NCBI RefSeq assembly: GCF_004099695.1
Contig: NZ_SCHL01000003.1
Span: forward strand, 1 to 64,000
Source: Methanosarcina sp. MSH10X1
GTDB taxonomy: Archaea > Halobacteriota > Methanosarcinia > Methanosarcinales > Methanosarcinaceae
DNA length: 64,000 nt
Reading direction: 5' to 3'
Part shown: one piece after another, positions 30,762 to 38,814 of the stretch
How positions within the stretch are numbered: position 1 is the stretch's first letter
Layout: every line of letters begins with the position of its first letter
Position numbers and translations under genes: made by a program
The notes under the pieces: model-generated
What the model saw: only the letters and a program-made list of their open reading frames with translations
Databases searched by the model: none
What the model was told of the DNA's origin: nothing

Positions 30762-31118
30762 TCAGCGGTCACAGTACATACAAACTGCCCTTTCACATTC
30801 CTCGTTCTCGAATTTCCATTTTAATCCCCAGCGTTTGATCGCCTGTATTATTTTCACGAAATCCATCCCGCTCTCGGTCAGGTAATATTCGGATTTCGGG
30901 GGGTTTGTCGAGTCATCAACCTTCTTTCCAATCAAACCTTCCGTTTCCAGCTCTGTCAGCCTCTCTGAGAGGATTTTCGGAGTTATGTAGCCGAGTTTTC
31001 TTTTGAGTTCGTTAAATCGTTTTTCCTTCTTTTCCCCTTTGTGCAGTTCCAGAAGGATATGGATTGTCCATCTTTTACCAATGATATTCATGGTCTTGTA
31101 GACTGTGCAGTCTTTCAT
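30762..31118 (-). CDS. HxlR-type transcriptional regulator with cysteine-rich ends
   Basis: The 118-residue winged-helix protein fits HxlR (TMNIIGKRWTIHILLELHKG, LGYITPKILSERLTELETEG, YYLTESG). A cysteine at residue 4 (MKDCTVY), just before the DNA-binding domain, and three more in the tail (EECERAVCMYCDR) suggest thiol or Fe-S sensing of redox state, which is inference. A TATA-like sequence centred near 31145 would put transcription start at or next to the ATG, giving a leaderless message. It is divergent from the sulfite-reductase-like gene, with an inverted repeat between the two promoters. Confidence 0.87.
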   Translation of the reverse strand: MKDCTVYKTMNIIGKRWTIHILLELHKGEKKEKRFNELKRKLGYITPKILSERLTELETEGLIGKKVDDSTNPPKSEYYLTESGMDFVKIIQAIKRWGLKWKFENEECERAVCMYCDR

Positions 31119-31151
31119 AGTATAAACATAGAAACTGTCTAATATATAAAT

Positions 31152-31187
31152 TAGTATCTCTTATATACTGGTATCAAAAGGATACTA
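31152..31187. promoter_or_regulatory. Inverted-repeat operator between divergent promoters
   Basis: GTATC-AAAAG-GATAC at 31171-31185 is a perfect inverted repeat with 5-base spacer; TAGTATC at 31152-31158 is also complementary to GATACTA at 31181-31187. The elements lie between the TATA box of the HxlR gene (31142-31148) and that of the sulfite-reductase-like gene (TTTTATAAAAT, about 31197-31208), a natural place for the HxlR protein to bind both promoters. Confidence 0.6.
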
Positions 31188-31258
31188 TTATAAATTTTAT
31201 TTTATAAAATCTGTATGAAGTATACTGGAAAAGTCCAGCGAGTTTGGAGAGATCAGCT

Positions 31259-31918
31259 ATGAAAGACAACTTACCGGAAAAAGGTGCAATCGTTCAGAGA
31301 GACCGTGAAACCTATGCAATAGCTCCTCACCTCCCCGGAGGAATTGTGGACCCGAAAACCCTCATGAAGATCGCTGAAGTTGCGGAAAAGTACGGGGCTG
31401 CTGCCCTCAAGATGACTTCTGCCCAGAGAATTGCAATCGTGGGCCTGAAAGAGGAAGACCTTGATAATGTGTGGGCTGAGCTTGACATTAAGCCCGGCGC
31501 AGCTATAGGGCTTTGCGTAAGAAGCGTAAAGTTCTGTCCGGGAACGACCTTCTGCAAGCAGGGAAAACAGGATGCAGTAAGTCTGGGTCTCAAACTGGAT
31601 GAGAAGTACCACGGGATGCCCATGCCTTCCAAATTAAAAATGGCGGTTTCCGGCTGTCCTAATTCCTGCGCTGAACCTGCTATCAAAGATATAGGGGTAA
31701 TGGGCACTGCCAGAGGGTATACCTTAATGGTCGGAGGTTCTGCGGCGGCGACTCCAAGACTTGCCGAGGTTGTCGCAAAAGAGTTATCCGAAGAAGAAGT
31801 GCTTGAGGCAATCGATAGAATCATTAATTTCTATAAAAATTCCGGCACGAAAAAGAGACTTGGAAGATTCATTGAAGATATGGGACTTGAGAGCTTCAAA
31901 ACCCGGGTAGACCTGTAA
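31259..31918 (+). CDS. Small sulfite-reductase-like (siroheme/4Fe-4S domain) protein
   Basis: The 219-residue protein carries one nitrite/sulfite reductase half-domain (LPGGIVDPKTLMKIAEVAEK) and one siroheme-4Fe-4S domain with four cysteines: C-x5-C in KFCPGTTFC and C-x3-C in SGCPNSC. This matches the small Dsr-like proteins of methanogens, whose reaction is not settled; they lack the second half and ferredoxin insertions of true dissimilatory enzymes. ATG 31259 follows GGAGAGAT; an in-frame start at 31244 is less likely. A strong terminator follows, so it is probably transcribed alone under the divergent HxlR regulator. Confidence 0.88.
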   Translation: MKDNLPEKGAIVQRDRETYAIAPHLPGGIVDPKTLMKIAEVAEKYGAAALKMTSAQRIAIVGLKEEDLDNVWAELDIKPGAAIGLCVRSVKFCPGTTFCKQGKQDAVSLGLKLDEKYHGMPMPSKLKMAVSGCPNSCAEPAIKDIGVMGTARGYTLMVGGSAAATPRLAEVVAKELSEEEVLEAIDRIINFYKNSGTKKRLGRFIEDMGLESFKTRVDL

Positions 31919-32022
31919 AACCGGGTAAACCTGGACTCGTACATACAGTTCTTAAATCGTTTCATACAGTGTTTAGAAAGCCTGGGCTGCTGCCTTTAAA
32001 AAGTTCATTCTGTGAGTGCCCC

Positions 32023-32056
32023 TAACCCCTGATTTTACCCGGGGTCTCAGGGGTTA
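32023..32056 (+). terminator. Terminator hairpin after the sulfite-reductase-like gene
   Basis: TAACCCCTGA and TCAGGGGTTA form a perfect 10-base stem around a 14-base loop, followed by AAATTTATA. It separates the sulfite-reductase-like gene from the downstream cupin group. Confidence 0.6.
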
Positions 32057-32091
32057 AAATTTATACCGGTTAGCAGTCAGTTCCTGAAGTA

Positions 32092-32271
32092 ATGGAAAAG
32101 TTTGTACTGATCAGGCATATATGGGACGAATGTCAGAATGGAATGTACAGGGAGAAAGAACAATCGAAAAGTAATGAAGGAATCAAGGTTAGCCTGGAAA
32201 TTTCTGATACAGGCTATCCCGGCTCAGTGCCGGAAGATAAACAAATTATGGTCAAAGGGGAAAATAAATGA
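32092..32271 (+). CDS. Possible 59-residue protein translationally coupled to the cupin gene
   Basis: This open frame begins at ATG 32092 (MEKFVLIRHIWDECQNG) and ends with a TGA that overlaps the cupin ATG in an ATGA arrangement. Four-base overlaps of this kind usually mark coupled genes, which favours a real product. The second half is polar (GSVPEDKQIMVKGENK). I recognise no family. The ribosome binding site is weak (CTGAAGTA), so it is uncertain. Confidence 0.4.
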   Translation: MEKFVLIRHIWDECQNGMYREKEQSKSNEGIKVSLEISDTGYPGSVPEDKQIMVKGENK

Positions 32272-32606
32272 AAGTTATTGAGATGAAATCCTCACCTGAA
32301 AAGCCGAACCCTCACAATGTGAGCGTCCGGACGCTCTACGATACCGAACATGCCCAGGCAGTACACATAGAACTCAAATCCGGGGAAGCTTTAAAGAAAC
32401 ATATCACTCCTGTAGACGTATTTTTTTACGTGCTTGAAGGAAAGGGGGTTGTTGAGATCGGGGATGAGACGCAGGAAGTCAGCCGGGATATGTTGATAGA
32501 AAGTCCTGCAAAAATTCCTCACCGCCTTTTGAATCCCAGAGATGGGATTTTCAGGGTGCTCGTTGTTAAAGCTCCAAGGCAAACCGAGTCTACACGCCTG
32601 CTGTAA
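32268..32606 (+). CDS. Small cupin-domain protein
   Basis: The 112-residue protein is a single cupin barrel: HIELKSGEALKKHITPVDVFFYVLEGKG forms motif 1 (ligands partly kept: H in KKHITP, E in VLEGKG) and KIPHRLLNP motif 2 (H). Such stand-alone cupins bind metal or small ligands and are functionally diverse. It overlaps the 59-codon frame upstream by four bases and is followed after 22 bases by the CGGC-domain gene, suggesting one transcript. Confidence 0.82.
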   Translation: MKVIEMKSSPEKPNPHNVSVRTLYDTEHAQAVHIELKSGEALKKHITPVDVFFYVLEGKGVVEIGDETQEVSRDMLIESPAKIPHRLLNPRDGIFRVLVVKAPRQTESTRLL

Positions 32607-32628
32607 GAGCCGATAGGGTTGTACAAAC

Positions 32629-32973
32629 GTGACTGGAAAAACAAAGCCTGAAAAGATAGCCGTTGTTCGCTGTGACCTGGTCTCGGAGACCTGCCCTGGC
32701 GTGGGCTGCTTCAAAGCCTTCAACGAAAGAAAATCCAGCTTTGAGGGGTATGGGATGGATACGCAGATGATTGCATTCTTCACGTGTGGGGGTTGCTCGG
32801 GAAGGAGAGTCTACCGGCTGGTTAAAGCCCTGAAAAAGCATGGGCTGGATGCTGTGCATCTCAGTTCCTGCATGCTTCTGGAAGACAGCTACCCGAAATG
32901 CCCCAATCTGGATAGTATCCGAAAGACAATCAGGGACGCGGGCATAGAGATTGTAGAAGGCACTCACCACTGA
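32629..32973 (+). CDS. CGGC-domain protein
   Basis: The 114-residue protein has the name-giving FFTCGGCSGRRV motif plus further conserved cysteines (VVRCDLVSETCPGVGC, HLSSCMLLEDSYPKCP). The spacing suggests a metal or Fe-S site. The family is found in anaerobic bacteria and archaea and its function is unknown. The start is GTG 32629, with AGGGT upstream. It is 22 bases after the cupin gene. Confidence 0.85.
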   Translation: MTGKTKPEKIAVVRCDLVSETCPGVGCFKAFNERKSSFEGYGMDTQMIAFFTCGGCSGRRVYRLVKALKKHGLDAVHLSSCMLLEDSYPKCPNLDSIRKTIRDAGIEIVEGTHH

Positions 32974-33154
32974 AAATTAATTTTAACCTGTTAATCGCTT
33001 AAATAAGTTCACACAAGCATTTTCAGCAATACGTACCCGCTTATCAGGGCACCAGGCACGGGGAGTAAAGATAGAAGCGCTATTCTGTGCCCTGGCTCTC
33101 TCGTAATTGAAAATGGTTGCGAGATAGAGACCGGGTTTTCACCTGTGAAGCTTT

Positions 33155-33188
33155 TCGCAGATATAGCTTTTAAAGAATATATCTGCGA
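33155..33188. promoter_or_regulatory. Long perfect inverted repeat
   Basis: TCGCAGATATA (33155-33165) and TATATCTGCGA (33178-33188) are perfect 11-base complements separated by 12 bases, in the 312-base gap between the CGGC gene and the next ORF, about 100 bases before its start. There is no T-run after it, so it looks more like an operator than a terminator. Confidence 0.5.
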
Positions 33189-33285
33189 GAATAAATTTTA
33201 ATGAAATGAATAGAATTTTGATGAAAATTTATGATATTAAAAACGAATTTACACATATAATTCGAAAATATGCCAGGTCGATAAA

Positions 33286-33741
33286 ATGAGCCATGATGTA
33301 ACTCGGGACCGGAAAATCGAAGAGGATGAGAACTACGAGGGCGCAGACCTCGAACTCAGGGACATTCCCCTTCCAAACACGGGCAATATCCTGTATTCAA
33401 TTCTAAATTCTTTAAACCACAATATTGCAAATTTTTATGCTTATACGAAATTCAGGGACTATCTTTCTGAAAACACTCTGGATGCGGAACTGCTCCAGAG
33501 AAGCATGAGTATTCACAGGGATTTCTCAGCCCTGCTCCTGCATACCAAAGAAGAAATGGTACTTATTTACCCGGAGCTTCTGGAAAGAGCTGAAAAACTG
33601 CTGTCTAGAGGAGAAACAGGTATAGACTTTATAGGTTATACTCGTAAGATGTGCAAACTAATAAACGATTACAAGAAAATGCTATACAGGGAAGGCTACT
33701 TGCCGGATCTTAGGATTAAACTGTCATTGAGCGACATCTGA
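33286..33741 (+). CDS. Hypothetical helical protein (151 residues)
   Basis: I do not recognise this protein. It has a charged N-terminus (MSHDVTRDRKIEEDENYEG), then a probable helical bundle (LYSILNSLNHNIANFYAYTK, LHTKEEMVLIYPELLERAEK, YTRKMCKLINDYKKMLY). There is no signal peptide or membrane segment and only one cysteine. The bundle, with scattered His and Glu, is loosely reminiscent of hemerythrin- or ferritin-like folds, but ligand spacing does not support either. The ATG follows CAGGTCGAT. The ferredoxin gene is 68 bases downstream on the same strand. Confidence 0.6.
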   Translation: MSHDVTRDRKIEEDENYEGADLELRDIPLPNTGNILYSILNSLNHNIANFYAYTKFRDYLSENTLDAELLQRSMSIHRDFSALLLHTKEEMVLIYPELLERAEKLLSRGETGIDFIGYTRKMCKLINDYKKMLYREGYLPDLRIKLSLSDI

Positions 33742-33809
33742 GTTTGGGATTTCGCCATACAATATAAACAAAATATTTTTACACAAAAATCCTGAAGGGG
33801 GTCAGTTTA

Positions 33810-34178
33810 ATGGTAAAACGAATGATAGTAAAAATTGACGAGAAAAAATGTACGGGCTGCGGAAAATGTGTCGCACCCTGTGCCGAAGGTGCTATTAAAA
33901 TCATTAATGGAAAAGCAAAGGTCGTATCCGAAGAACTCTGTGACGGCATGGGCTTCTGTCTCGGGGTCTGTCCTGAAGGCGCCCTCTCGGTCGAAGAAAG
34001 ATATACCGTCGAGTTTAACCGTGAAAAAGCAGAAGCCCAGCCCAGACAAAAGGACATCTCTATCCAGTGCTTCTCCTGCGGGGCCGGCGAAGATACCAGC
34101 TACCTTCTCCCCCTCAGGCACAACATGCAAAGCCTGTGGGTATGTACCCGCTGCCTTCCCAAACTAATTCACGGTTAA
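33810..34178 (+). CDS. Ferredoxin-type 4Fe-4S protein
   Basis: The 122-residue protein has a first cluster motif CTGCGKCVAPC followed by AEGAIKI, then a second site CDGMGFCLGVCPEGAL with irregular spacing (C-x5-C-x3-C), and in the C-terminal part two CxxC pairs (CFSCG, CTRCLP). It probably carries one or two 4Fe-4S clusters plus a possible zinc or thiol site, and acts as an electron carrier. ATG 33810 follows GGGGGT. It closes the redox-flavoured group and is followed by the dispersed palindromic repeat. Confidence 0.87.
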   Translation: MVKRMIVKIDEKKCTGCGKCVAPCAEGAIKIINGKAKVVSEELCDGMGFCLGVCPEGALSVEERYTVEFNREKAEAQPRQKDISIQCFSCGAGEDTSYLLPLRHNMQSLWVCTRCLPKLIHG

Positions 34179-34208
34179 TTCATTCAATTTCCGGACCAAA
34201 ACTATTGT

Positions 34209-34370
34209 TCCGCGACCGTTGCGCCTCGACCGTTGCGCCGGTCGATCACGCCCCGGTTACACCGGTTTCGATAAAGCATGCGTTTTTGATAAAACTTTTT
34301 TCCAAAAAGTTTTCGCTCAAGCCTTTTTTGAAAAGGCTTGCGGTCAAGCTATTTTTTGAAAAGGCTTGCA
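34209..34370. repeat. Second copy of the dispersed palindromic repeat, reverse orientation
   Basis: This segment carries the reverse complement of elements at 24103-24398: CGACCGTTGCGCC units, GGTTACACCGGTTTCGAT, and the palindromes GCTCAAGCCTTTTTTGAAA and CAAGCTATTTTTTGAAAAGG. It follows the ferredoxin gene, and the hairpins could act as its terminator. Confidence 0.9.
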
Positions 34371-34406
34371 TTGAAGAGGAGGATTCCTGTCAGGTCAGGT
34401 TAAAGC

Positions 34407-34490
34407 CAGACTGGTTATCTGCATCAGGGCAGCCACGATATGCCATTCAGACTGGTTATCTGCATCAGGGCAGCCATGCTACTGCCATTA
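34407..34490. repeat. Two copies of a 29-base repeat, 41 bases apart
   Basis: CAGACTGGTTATCTGCATCA... is present at 34407-34435 and 34448-34476 with identical 29-base cores; the following TGCCATT is also shared. This looks like a recent local duplication in non-coding DNA. Confidence 0.85.
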
Positions 34491-35099
34491 TATGTCGTGT
34501 TTTCGATATATCCGGAGATGATGCTAAATTCCTGTACCTGAGCCAGTATTAACTCAGAATAGTCAGGCTTGTACCTGATAGTGACATCAACGGGCGCCAT
34601 GAAGCCAATCCGATGAAGGCCGGATAAAGTCATTCAATTCCTCGTTTTGCACCCTGGGTCTTGAAAATATTACGTGGTATTAGCATATAATATTATACAG
34701 ACAGGAATTGTGACTTGAGATTTGGGATAAATTCTATCAGGATGTTAACTGCCCAGCATGATAATGTGTAATTCAAATATTGAGAGGAATAAAAAGGTAT
34801 ATTCAAACCGCTAGCCGGATACAAAAAGTACGATTCAAACACAGGAGAATCAGGCTCGGGAAGCAATATTGCCCTATTAGCTCAACCCTCCTTTAAAACT
34901 ATTGTTACTGTTAGTAGAATTTTCAGGATATTATCAAAAAGGGCGAAAGTGAATTAAACCAAAATGTTCAATACCTGCTGGAAAATATTGATTTGAATTG
35001 AACCTGCTTGGTAGAAATCAATATTAAGAATTTTGAAAAAACATTTTTCAAAAAACTATTGTACAGGTAATTTAATACCCCTAAAAGGAGGTATAAAAG
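34491..35099. other. Intergenic, promoter region of the next gene at its end
   Basis: About 600 AT-rich bases with no accepted gene. The last part contains AAAAGGAGGT (35083-35092) as the ribosome binding site of the following PGF-CTERM gene. I see no other defined element. Confidence 0.4.
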
Positions 35100-35924
35100 T
35101 TGAAAAAATATTTGCCCACACTATTGATGTCGATCTTTATTCTTGGGGCTATATTATCCAGCGCGGTTGCAGGTGCGACCGATAATAGCCCAATAGCGAG
35201 TGATACGGCATCAAAGATATTAAAAACCAATGAATCCACCAATCAATCCGTAAATAAATCTGCCAATCAATCCGTAAATAAGTCCATCAATAATTCAGTA
35301 TCCGTGAACGAGACGTGCCTTACCAATGTAAGCAATACTACAGCAGAACCCATCGCAACCGTTCCCGTAGCTGAACAGAAGTTCAGGGTTGGCCCTACAG
35401 TCGTTTTGAGGCCGGTTAATGATGTTATAACCGAAAACGAAGATGGTCTTGTTGAACTTTATATTGATAACCCATCCCTCAATGAAGTAACTCTGAACGT
35501 AGACGCAAGGATCAGCGTACCCGCTGGAATTCACGTTTACGGACAGGGCTTTGCTCAGACTGGTGCCGCAGGTACGGTCTATGGAGTATTTTCCGTGCCC
35601 CCGGGAAGCGCCCGGACAATCTACATTAACATTAAAGGAGAGAAAGTAGGCAGCTCTACAGTACACTTCAGCGGTCTGTACTGGCCTGGAGATAATAAGG
35701 ATGATTACAACCCGATTTCGCTCAGCCATCCCTTTGTAGTTGAGCAGGCATCCAGAAATCCCGGAGAAGCTCCAAACCTTGAGGAAACCGGCCCCGAAAA
35801 CCCCGGCTCTGAGGATAACGGAGGAGTAAAAGCCGAAGGAGAAGGCTCGTTTAGTGCGCCAGGGTTCGGATTACTGATCGCTGCTATAGGCCTGTTAGGA
35901 GTTTATGCTGCTAAGAGGAAATAA
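35100..35924 (+). CDS. Secreted PGF-CTERM anchored protein, asparagine-rich
   Basis: The 274-residue protein has a signal peptide (LPTLLMSIFILGAILSSAVA), a low-complexity segment of N-x-S repeats (NQSVNKSANQSVNKSINNS; many N-glycosylation sequons), then a beta-sandwich-like domain (about residues 95-215) and an acidic linker. It ends with the sorting signal APGFG, a hydrophobic stretch and KRK, the PGF-CTERM pattern cut by an archaeosortase and lipid-anchored at the cell surface. TTG 35100 follows AAGGAGGT. The sandwich domain resembles that of the next protein (36091) in length and in its position before the anchor. Confidence 0.82.
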   Translation: MKKYLPTLLMSIFILGAILSSAVAGATDNSPIASDTASKILKTNESTNQSVNKSANQSVNKSINNSVSVNETCLTNVSNTTAEPIATVPVAEQKFRVGPTVVLRPVNDVITENEDGLVELYIDNPSLNEVTLNVDARISVPAGIHVYGQGFAQTGAAGTVYGVFSVPPGSARTIYINIKGEKVGSSTVHFSGLYWPGDNKDDYNPISLSHPFVVEQASRNPGEAPNLEETGPENPGSEDNGGVKAEGEGSFSAPGFGLLIAAIGLLGVYAAKRK

Positions 35925-36090
35925 TTCAGGTTAAAAGAGAGTTTTAAACGCAATTTCAGGAAAAAATAAATACATTTTTCCTGCTTTTTATTATTTCAAA
36001 AAGTTACAGAAAGTCATCCCCAATCTGGGAAAACCTTTCACTTAAAGTTGACCGGATGTTTACAGATGGCAGCCCAAAAAAGGTGGTAGA

Positions 36091-37227
36091 ATGTCTGAGA
36101 GGGCTATTTTAAAAACTCTAATAATTTGTCTCTTAATCGGTTGTTTCCTTGTAAGCAACATTTCGTGTGTATATGCGTCAGAAGCTTCGGCAGATTCTTA
36201 CGAGAACAAAACGAAGCTCTCAAAAGAAGAAATGCAGTCTCCAGAGGAGGAAGCACAGAATTCCGGAGAGGAGTTACAACCCTCAGAAGATACAGACACA
36301 CAAACCTTAGAAAACGATGAGACCGAAGACACAGGCGTACAGCCTTTCGAAGGCGAAGATACACAAACCTCTGAAGATGCGGGAGTAGAACCTGCTAAAG
36401 AAACCGAAGTAAGTTCCCCGGAAAATCCTGAAGTGGAACCCTCTGAAGAAAACGGAGCAAATCTCCCGGAAAATGCTGAAGTGGAATCCGCTGAAGAAAG
36501 CGGAATAAATTCAGAGAATAATGAAACTGTGGCTTCAGAGAACACGGAAACCCATTCTTCGTGGGATGCGGAAATGCCTGAAGAGACAGGAACGCAAACA
36601 TCAGGAGAAGCACAGGTCTCAGAGGATACCGAAAGCGAATCTTCATATCATAGAGGAAACTCATACCACATAGAACGCTCAGAGTATACTAAGATCGAGA
36701 ACAATTACGTACAGTCTGAACCTGCGCAGGAAGCAGTCCCAGAAAACTCAGGATCAAACGAAAATTCAAAGCCTGTACCAACCTCTGCGAGTGTCAGTCT
36801 CCACGGTGAAAAGACCCGGGTTGTTTCCGGAGAAGATATTCTGCTTAGGCTTTCAGCCGTTAATCTTATCACAAAACCTGCCATGCATGTTCAGGTCATT
36901 ATTATCCCTCCTTCAGGAATGAGTGTTTCTTCCTCGGAGTTTGTCCAGTCGGGCGCAGGCCAGTATACGACAACATATGAGCTGGATCCCGGACAGGGCA
37001 GAGATATTGAAGTAAGGATTGAAACCAACCAGCCTGGAGACTTTAATGTCAAAGGCAGAGTAGTCTATTATTTCGGCGACGATATTGGGAATGCAGAGGA
37101 TAATACGCTCGACCTCCCCATACAGGTGGAAGCAAAACCCCTCACTGTGGAAGAAAGCCTGCCAGGATTCACACTGGCGAGCCTGGCATTCATATTCATT
37201 GCCGTATTTATCTTAAAAAGACGTTAA
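36091..37227 (+). CDS. Secreted PGF-CTERM protein with a long acidic repeat region
   Basis: The 378-residue protein has a signal peptide (IICLLIGCFLVSNISCVYA), then about 190 residues of Glu/Ser/Thr-rich imperfect repeats (SEENGANLPENAEVESAEE type), a beta-sandwich-like domain (SVSLHGEKTRVVSGEDILLR to about residue 350), and a C-terminal LPGFTLASLAFIF...KRR PGF-CTERM signal. The acidic, hydroxyl-rich stalk would hold the domain away from the membrane and is probably glycosylated. ATG 36091 has AGGTGG upstream. It lies 166 bases after the previous PGF-CTERM gene on the same strand. Confidence 0.82.
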   Translation: MSERAILKTLIICLLIGCFLVSNISCVYASEASADSYENKTKLSKEEMQSPEEEAQNSGEELQPSEDTDTQTLENDETEDTGVQPFEGEDTQTSEDAGVEPAKETEVSSPENPEVEPSEENGANLPENAEVESAEESGINSENNETVASENTETHSSWDAEMPEETGTQTSGEAQVSEDTESESSYHRGNSYHIERSEYTKIENNYVQSEPAQEAVPENSGSNENSKPVPTSASVSLHGEKTRVVSGEDILLRLSAVNLITKPAMHVQVIIIPPSGMSVSSSEFVQSGAGQYTTTYELDPGQGRDIEVRIETNQPGDFNVKGRVVYYFGDDIGNAEDNTLDLPIQVEAKPLTVEESLPGFTLASLAFIFIAVFILKRR

Positions 37228-37498
37228 AACAATAAATCGCTGAAGATAATAAACACGCTGGATATACAAAGTAATTAAATTGCGTTAAAAATTACATAAG
37301 CTATCTTTCAGAATATGAGATCAATGTGCCTGAAAAAAGCACATTTGCCTCAGATTCCGTAAAAAGCGGAAAGTCTGTAAATTTAATCCGTCCTGCAAGA
37401 AAAGGTTGTTAAAGTTATTTTTAGAAGGCAGGCTTTGTTATTGTGAGAGCATAAAATTGAAAGTTGCCTGTAGAACAGGCAACTGCATGAATTCTAAA
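37228..37498. other. Convergent gap, no gene seen
   Basis: The short 3' gap between the acidic PGF-CTERM gene (+) and the rhodanese gene (-). No clear terminator with a long stem is visible. Confidence 0.35.
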
Positions 37499-38179
37499 TC
37501 AGATAAGGTCTTTAAGATGGACTGTGGATTCATGGATCAGGTAATCGGCTTGAGCAGAATCCAGCCTGCCCTCAGCTTTCGTTTCATTAACGAAATCATT
37601 AAAAGTGCCAATTTTCTCTATAGCTTTAGCATCGTTTCCTTTTTCAAGATAACAGAGTATGTTGCTGATTTTCGCATTGAGAGCGGTTTTGACTGGTTTA
37701 TCTACACAGTCAAGCTCATCAACGAAACTGCTTTCAACCGGATATCCTGCATCTATCCAGGCTTTGATCCCGTCCTCCATATTATTAACGTTCTTGTAGC
37801 CAGCATTTACCAGAATTTTGCTTGCGTTGACACTTCGGGTTCCGGTCTTGCAATAGACAAGTATCTTTGCATTACATTTGGGTAATAACTGATCATTCGT
37901 TCGATTTGCCAGCAGTTCCTCATACGGCAAAACTGGCTCTCCGGGTGGGTTCTTAAGGCTCGCTACCGGTATCAATACCGCTCCTTTGATATGCGCTGCA
38001 TGGAATTCATCAGGGGTACGTACATCAAGAATGAAGACACTATCCTCTTCGATCATTTTCTTAGTATCATTAACACCGACATTCGTGTACGTAATATCCT
38101 TGGCTGCTGCAACACCTGGTGCGATTATGAGAAAAGCAAAGAGAATTGCAGCAAGATATGGTAAATACTGCTTATTCAA
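37499..38179 (-). CDS. Secreted rhodanese-like sulfurtransferase
   Basis: The 226-residue protein starts with a signal peptide (LPYLAAILFAFLIIAPGVAAA), then a rhodanese domain: FILDVRTPDEFHAAHIKGAV and the active-site loop VYCKTGTRS with the catalytic cysteine. A C-terminal helical extension of about 80 residues (NAKISNILCYLEKGNDAKAI) is additional to the usual domain. It probably moves sulfane sulfur outside the cytoplasmic membrane. The start is TTG 38179, with GGAGGG well placed upstream. Confidence 0.85.
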   Translation of the reverse strand: MNKQYLPYLAAILFAFLIIAPGVAAAKDITYTNVGVNDTKKMIEEDSVFILDVRTPDEFHAAHIKGAVLIPVASLKNPPGEPVLPYEELLANRTNDQLLPKCNAKILVYCKTGTRSVNASKILVNAGYKNVNNMEDGIKAWIDAGYPVESSFVDELDCVDKPVKTALNAKISNILCYLEKGNDAKAIEKIGTFNDFVNETKAEGRLDSAQADYLIHESTVHLKDLI

Positions 38180-38670
38180 TCAAATCCCTCCATTTTATCC
38201 AGTTATATACACCTGAATTTTGAGTTTTTTGGATAATTACTCAAAGCGGACTGACGCCCAGACCTGAGTAGTTATCCAGAGCGGGCTATTTATTCAAACA
38301 GACTAACTATTATTAAAGTCCATAGTCGGAAGTAGTATCCATAAGTATAGATTATTTACTTTATTTGCCGATACCATACAGATATGTACGTATCAACTAT
38401 CATTATTGTACAATTGATTGGTACAAAAAAGCAAGAACCCAAAATCCGGATATTAATAAAATAGGATGTGTTAGCTTAAAACATATATATTGTTATGAAT
38501 AATTGTTTCATATAACAGATTTAGTTTATGGATCGCCTGAGATGTCTTTATTTTATCTGAACAACTCCGGTTATATAGTATATTCAGAGATCTTATCTAA
38601 TTGATGGGAAATCTTTAGATAGTATACCAACTTGCATCATCTTTTTTAATTTTAAGACCAGATTAATTCT
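38180..38670. other. Intergenic, nothing recognised
   Basis: About 490 AT-rich bases upstream of the rhodanese gene. It contains the gene's probable promoter, but I cannot single out a TATA box. A short repeat (CAGAGCGGGCT / CAAAGCGGACTGAC) near 38245-38290 is the only structure seen. Confidence 0.35.
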
Positions 38671-38772
38671 TTTCCTTACTGATTGATTTTATACTTCAAC
38701 GAAGTAAGAAGTAGAATATATTTTCCTTATTGATTGATTTTACACTTCAACGAAATAAGAAGTAGAACATTA
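38671..38772. repeat. Two tandem 51-base repeats
   Basis: TTTCCTTACTGATTGATTTT... (38671-38721) is followed by a near-identical copy (38722-38772) differing at a few positions. No gene is associated. Confidence 0.85.
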
Positions 38773-38814
38773 CAGGAACAATGAGATTCATAAAAAGAAA
38801 GAACAATCATGATA

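Noticed and set aside
34067-34552. 161-codon frame overlapping the ferredoxin gene and the dispersed repeat
   Set aside because: It runs out of frame through the ferredoxin and then through palindromic repeats; codon pattern and ribosome binding site are lacking.
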